Notes under the pieces: model-generated
The model's database searches: none
The model's input: only the letters and a program-made list of their open reading frames with translations
Told to the model about the DNA's origin: nothing
DNA from: Candidatus Omnitrophota bacterium
Lineage (GTDB): Bacteria > Omnitrophota > Gorgyraeia > Gygaellales > Profunditerraquicolaceae
Direction: 5' to 3'
Length of the DNA stretch: 6,661 nt
NCBI GenBank assembly: GCA_028717985.1
Contig: JAQUMS010000066.1
Coordinates: 1-6,661 of the forward strand
Position numbers and translations under genes: made by a program
In this document: positions 6,586-6,661 of the stretch, piece after piece
Layout of the letters: the number at the start of each line of letters is the position of its first letter
Position numbering within the stretch: the first letter of the stretch is position 1

Positions 6586-6661
6586 ACATTATGTATTTTC
6601 TTTAGTTAATCCCGCGTACATACCGGATGCCGGGAAAACACCATTATTTCATGGTAAGGCT

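Noticed and set aside
6606..6659. C-terminal tail of an upstream gene at the right edge
   Set aside because: One frame is open for 17 codons to a TAA at 6608-6606, but other frames are nearly as open and the fragment is too short to identify.
6586..6661. Promoter for the first gene of the run
   Set aside because: TACATA/CATAAT just before the ATG looks like a -10 box, but no -35 match lies at a suitable distance and the start would fall at the ATG itself.
1..6661. CRISPR array, insertion sequence, tRNA or phage remnant
   Set aside because: No regularly spaced repeats, terminal inverted repeats, transposase-like ORF or cloverleaf-like sequence was seen on either strand.

Overview
The window reads as a bacterial chromosome segment of moderate G+C. 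Every supported gene lies on the minus strand. No rRNA, tRNA, transposase, CRISPR array or phage gene was seen. Two radical SAM enzymes (one apparently of the cobalamin-binding type) sit beside two polytopic GT-C-type membrane proteins. That mix is common in Candidatus Omnitrophota and similar uncultured Gram-negative lineages; this placement is a guess from gene content, not from a marker gene.

Layout in transcription order (right to left). A tight four-gene run spans 6585 to 979: (A) a GT-C-type membrane glycosyltransferase-like protein, (B) a MoaA/SPASM-like radical SAM protein, (C) a B12-binding-type radical SAM protein, and (D) a second, GT39/ArnT-like membrane glycosyltransferase. A and B share an ATGA overlap, B and C are 9 bases apart, and C and D overlap or nearly abut, so translation is probably coupled. 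A plausible joint role is making and modifying a lipid-linked glycan or envelope lipid: A and D would transfer sugars on the periplasmic face, while B and C carry out radical chemistry in the cytoplasm. The substrate cannot be read from sequence.

Between this run and the last gene lies a 413-base gap (566-978) that is not empty. On the minus strand it holds a near-consensus sigma70 promoter (TTGACA, 17-base spacer, TACAAT), then a full Shine-Dalgarno (AAGGAGG) four bases ahead of an ATG, opening a 24-codon ORF rich in Pro, Arg and Lys. A small hairpin with a following T run overlaps the 3' end of this ORF. It could be a micropeptide gene, a translated leader controlling the next gene, or a short RNA. 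This is the most novel-looking part of the window.

From 565 to the left edge is the 5' part of a gene for a Sec-exported protein with a PsbP/DcrB-like appearance; its 3' end lies outside the window.
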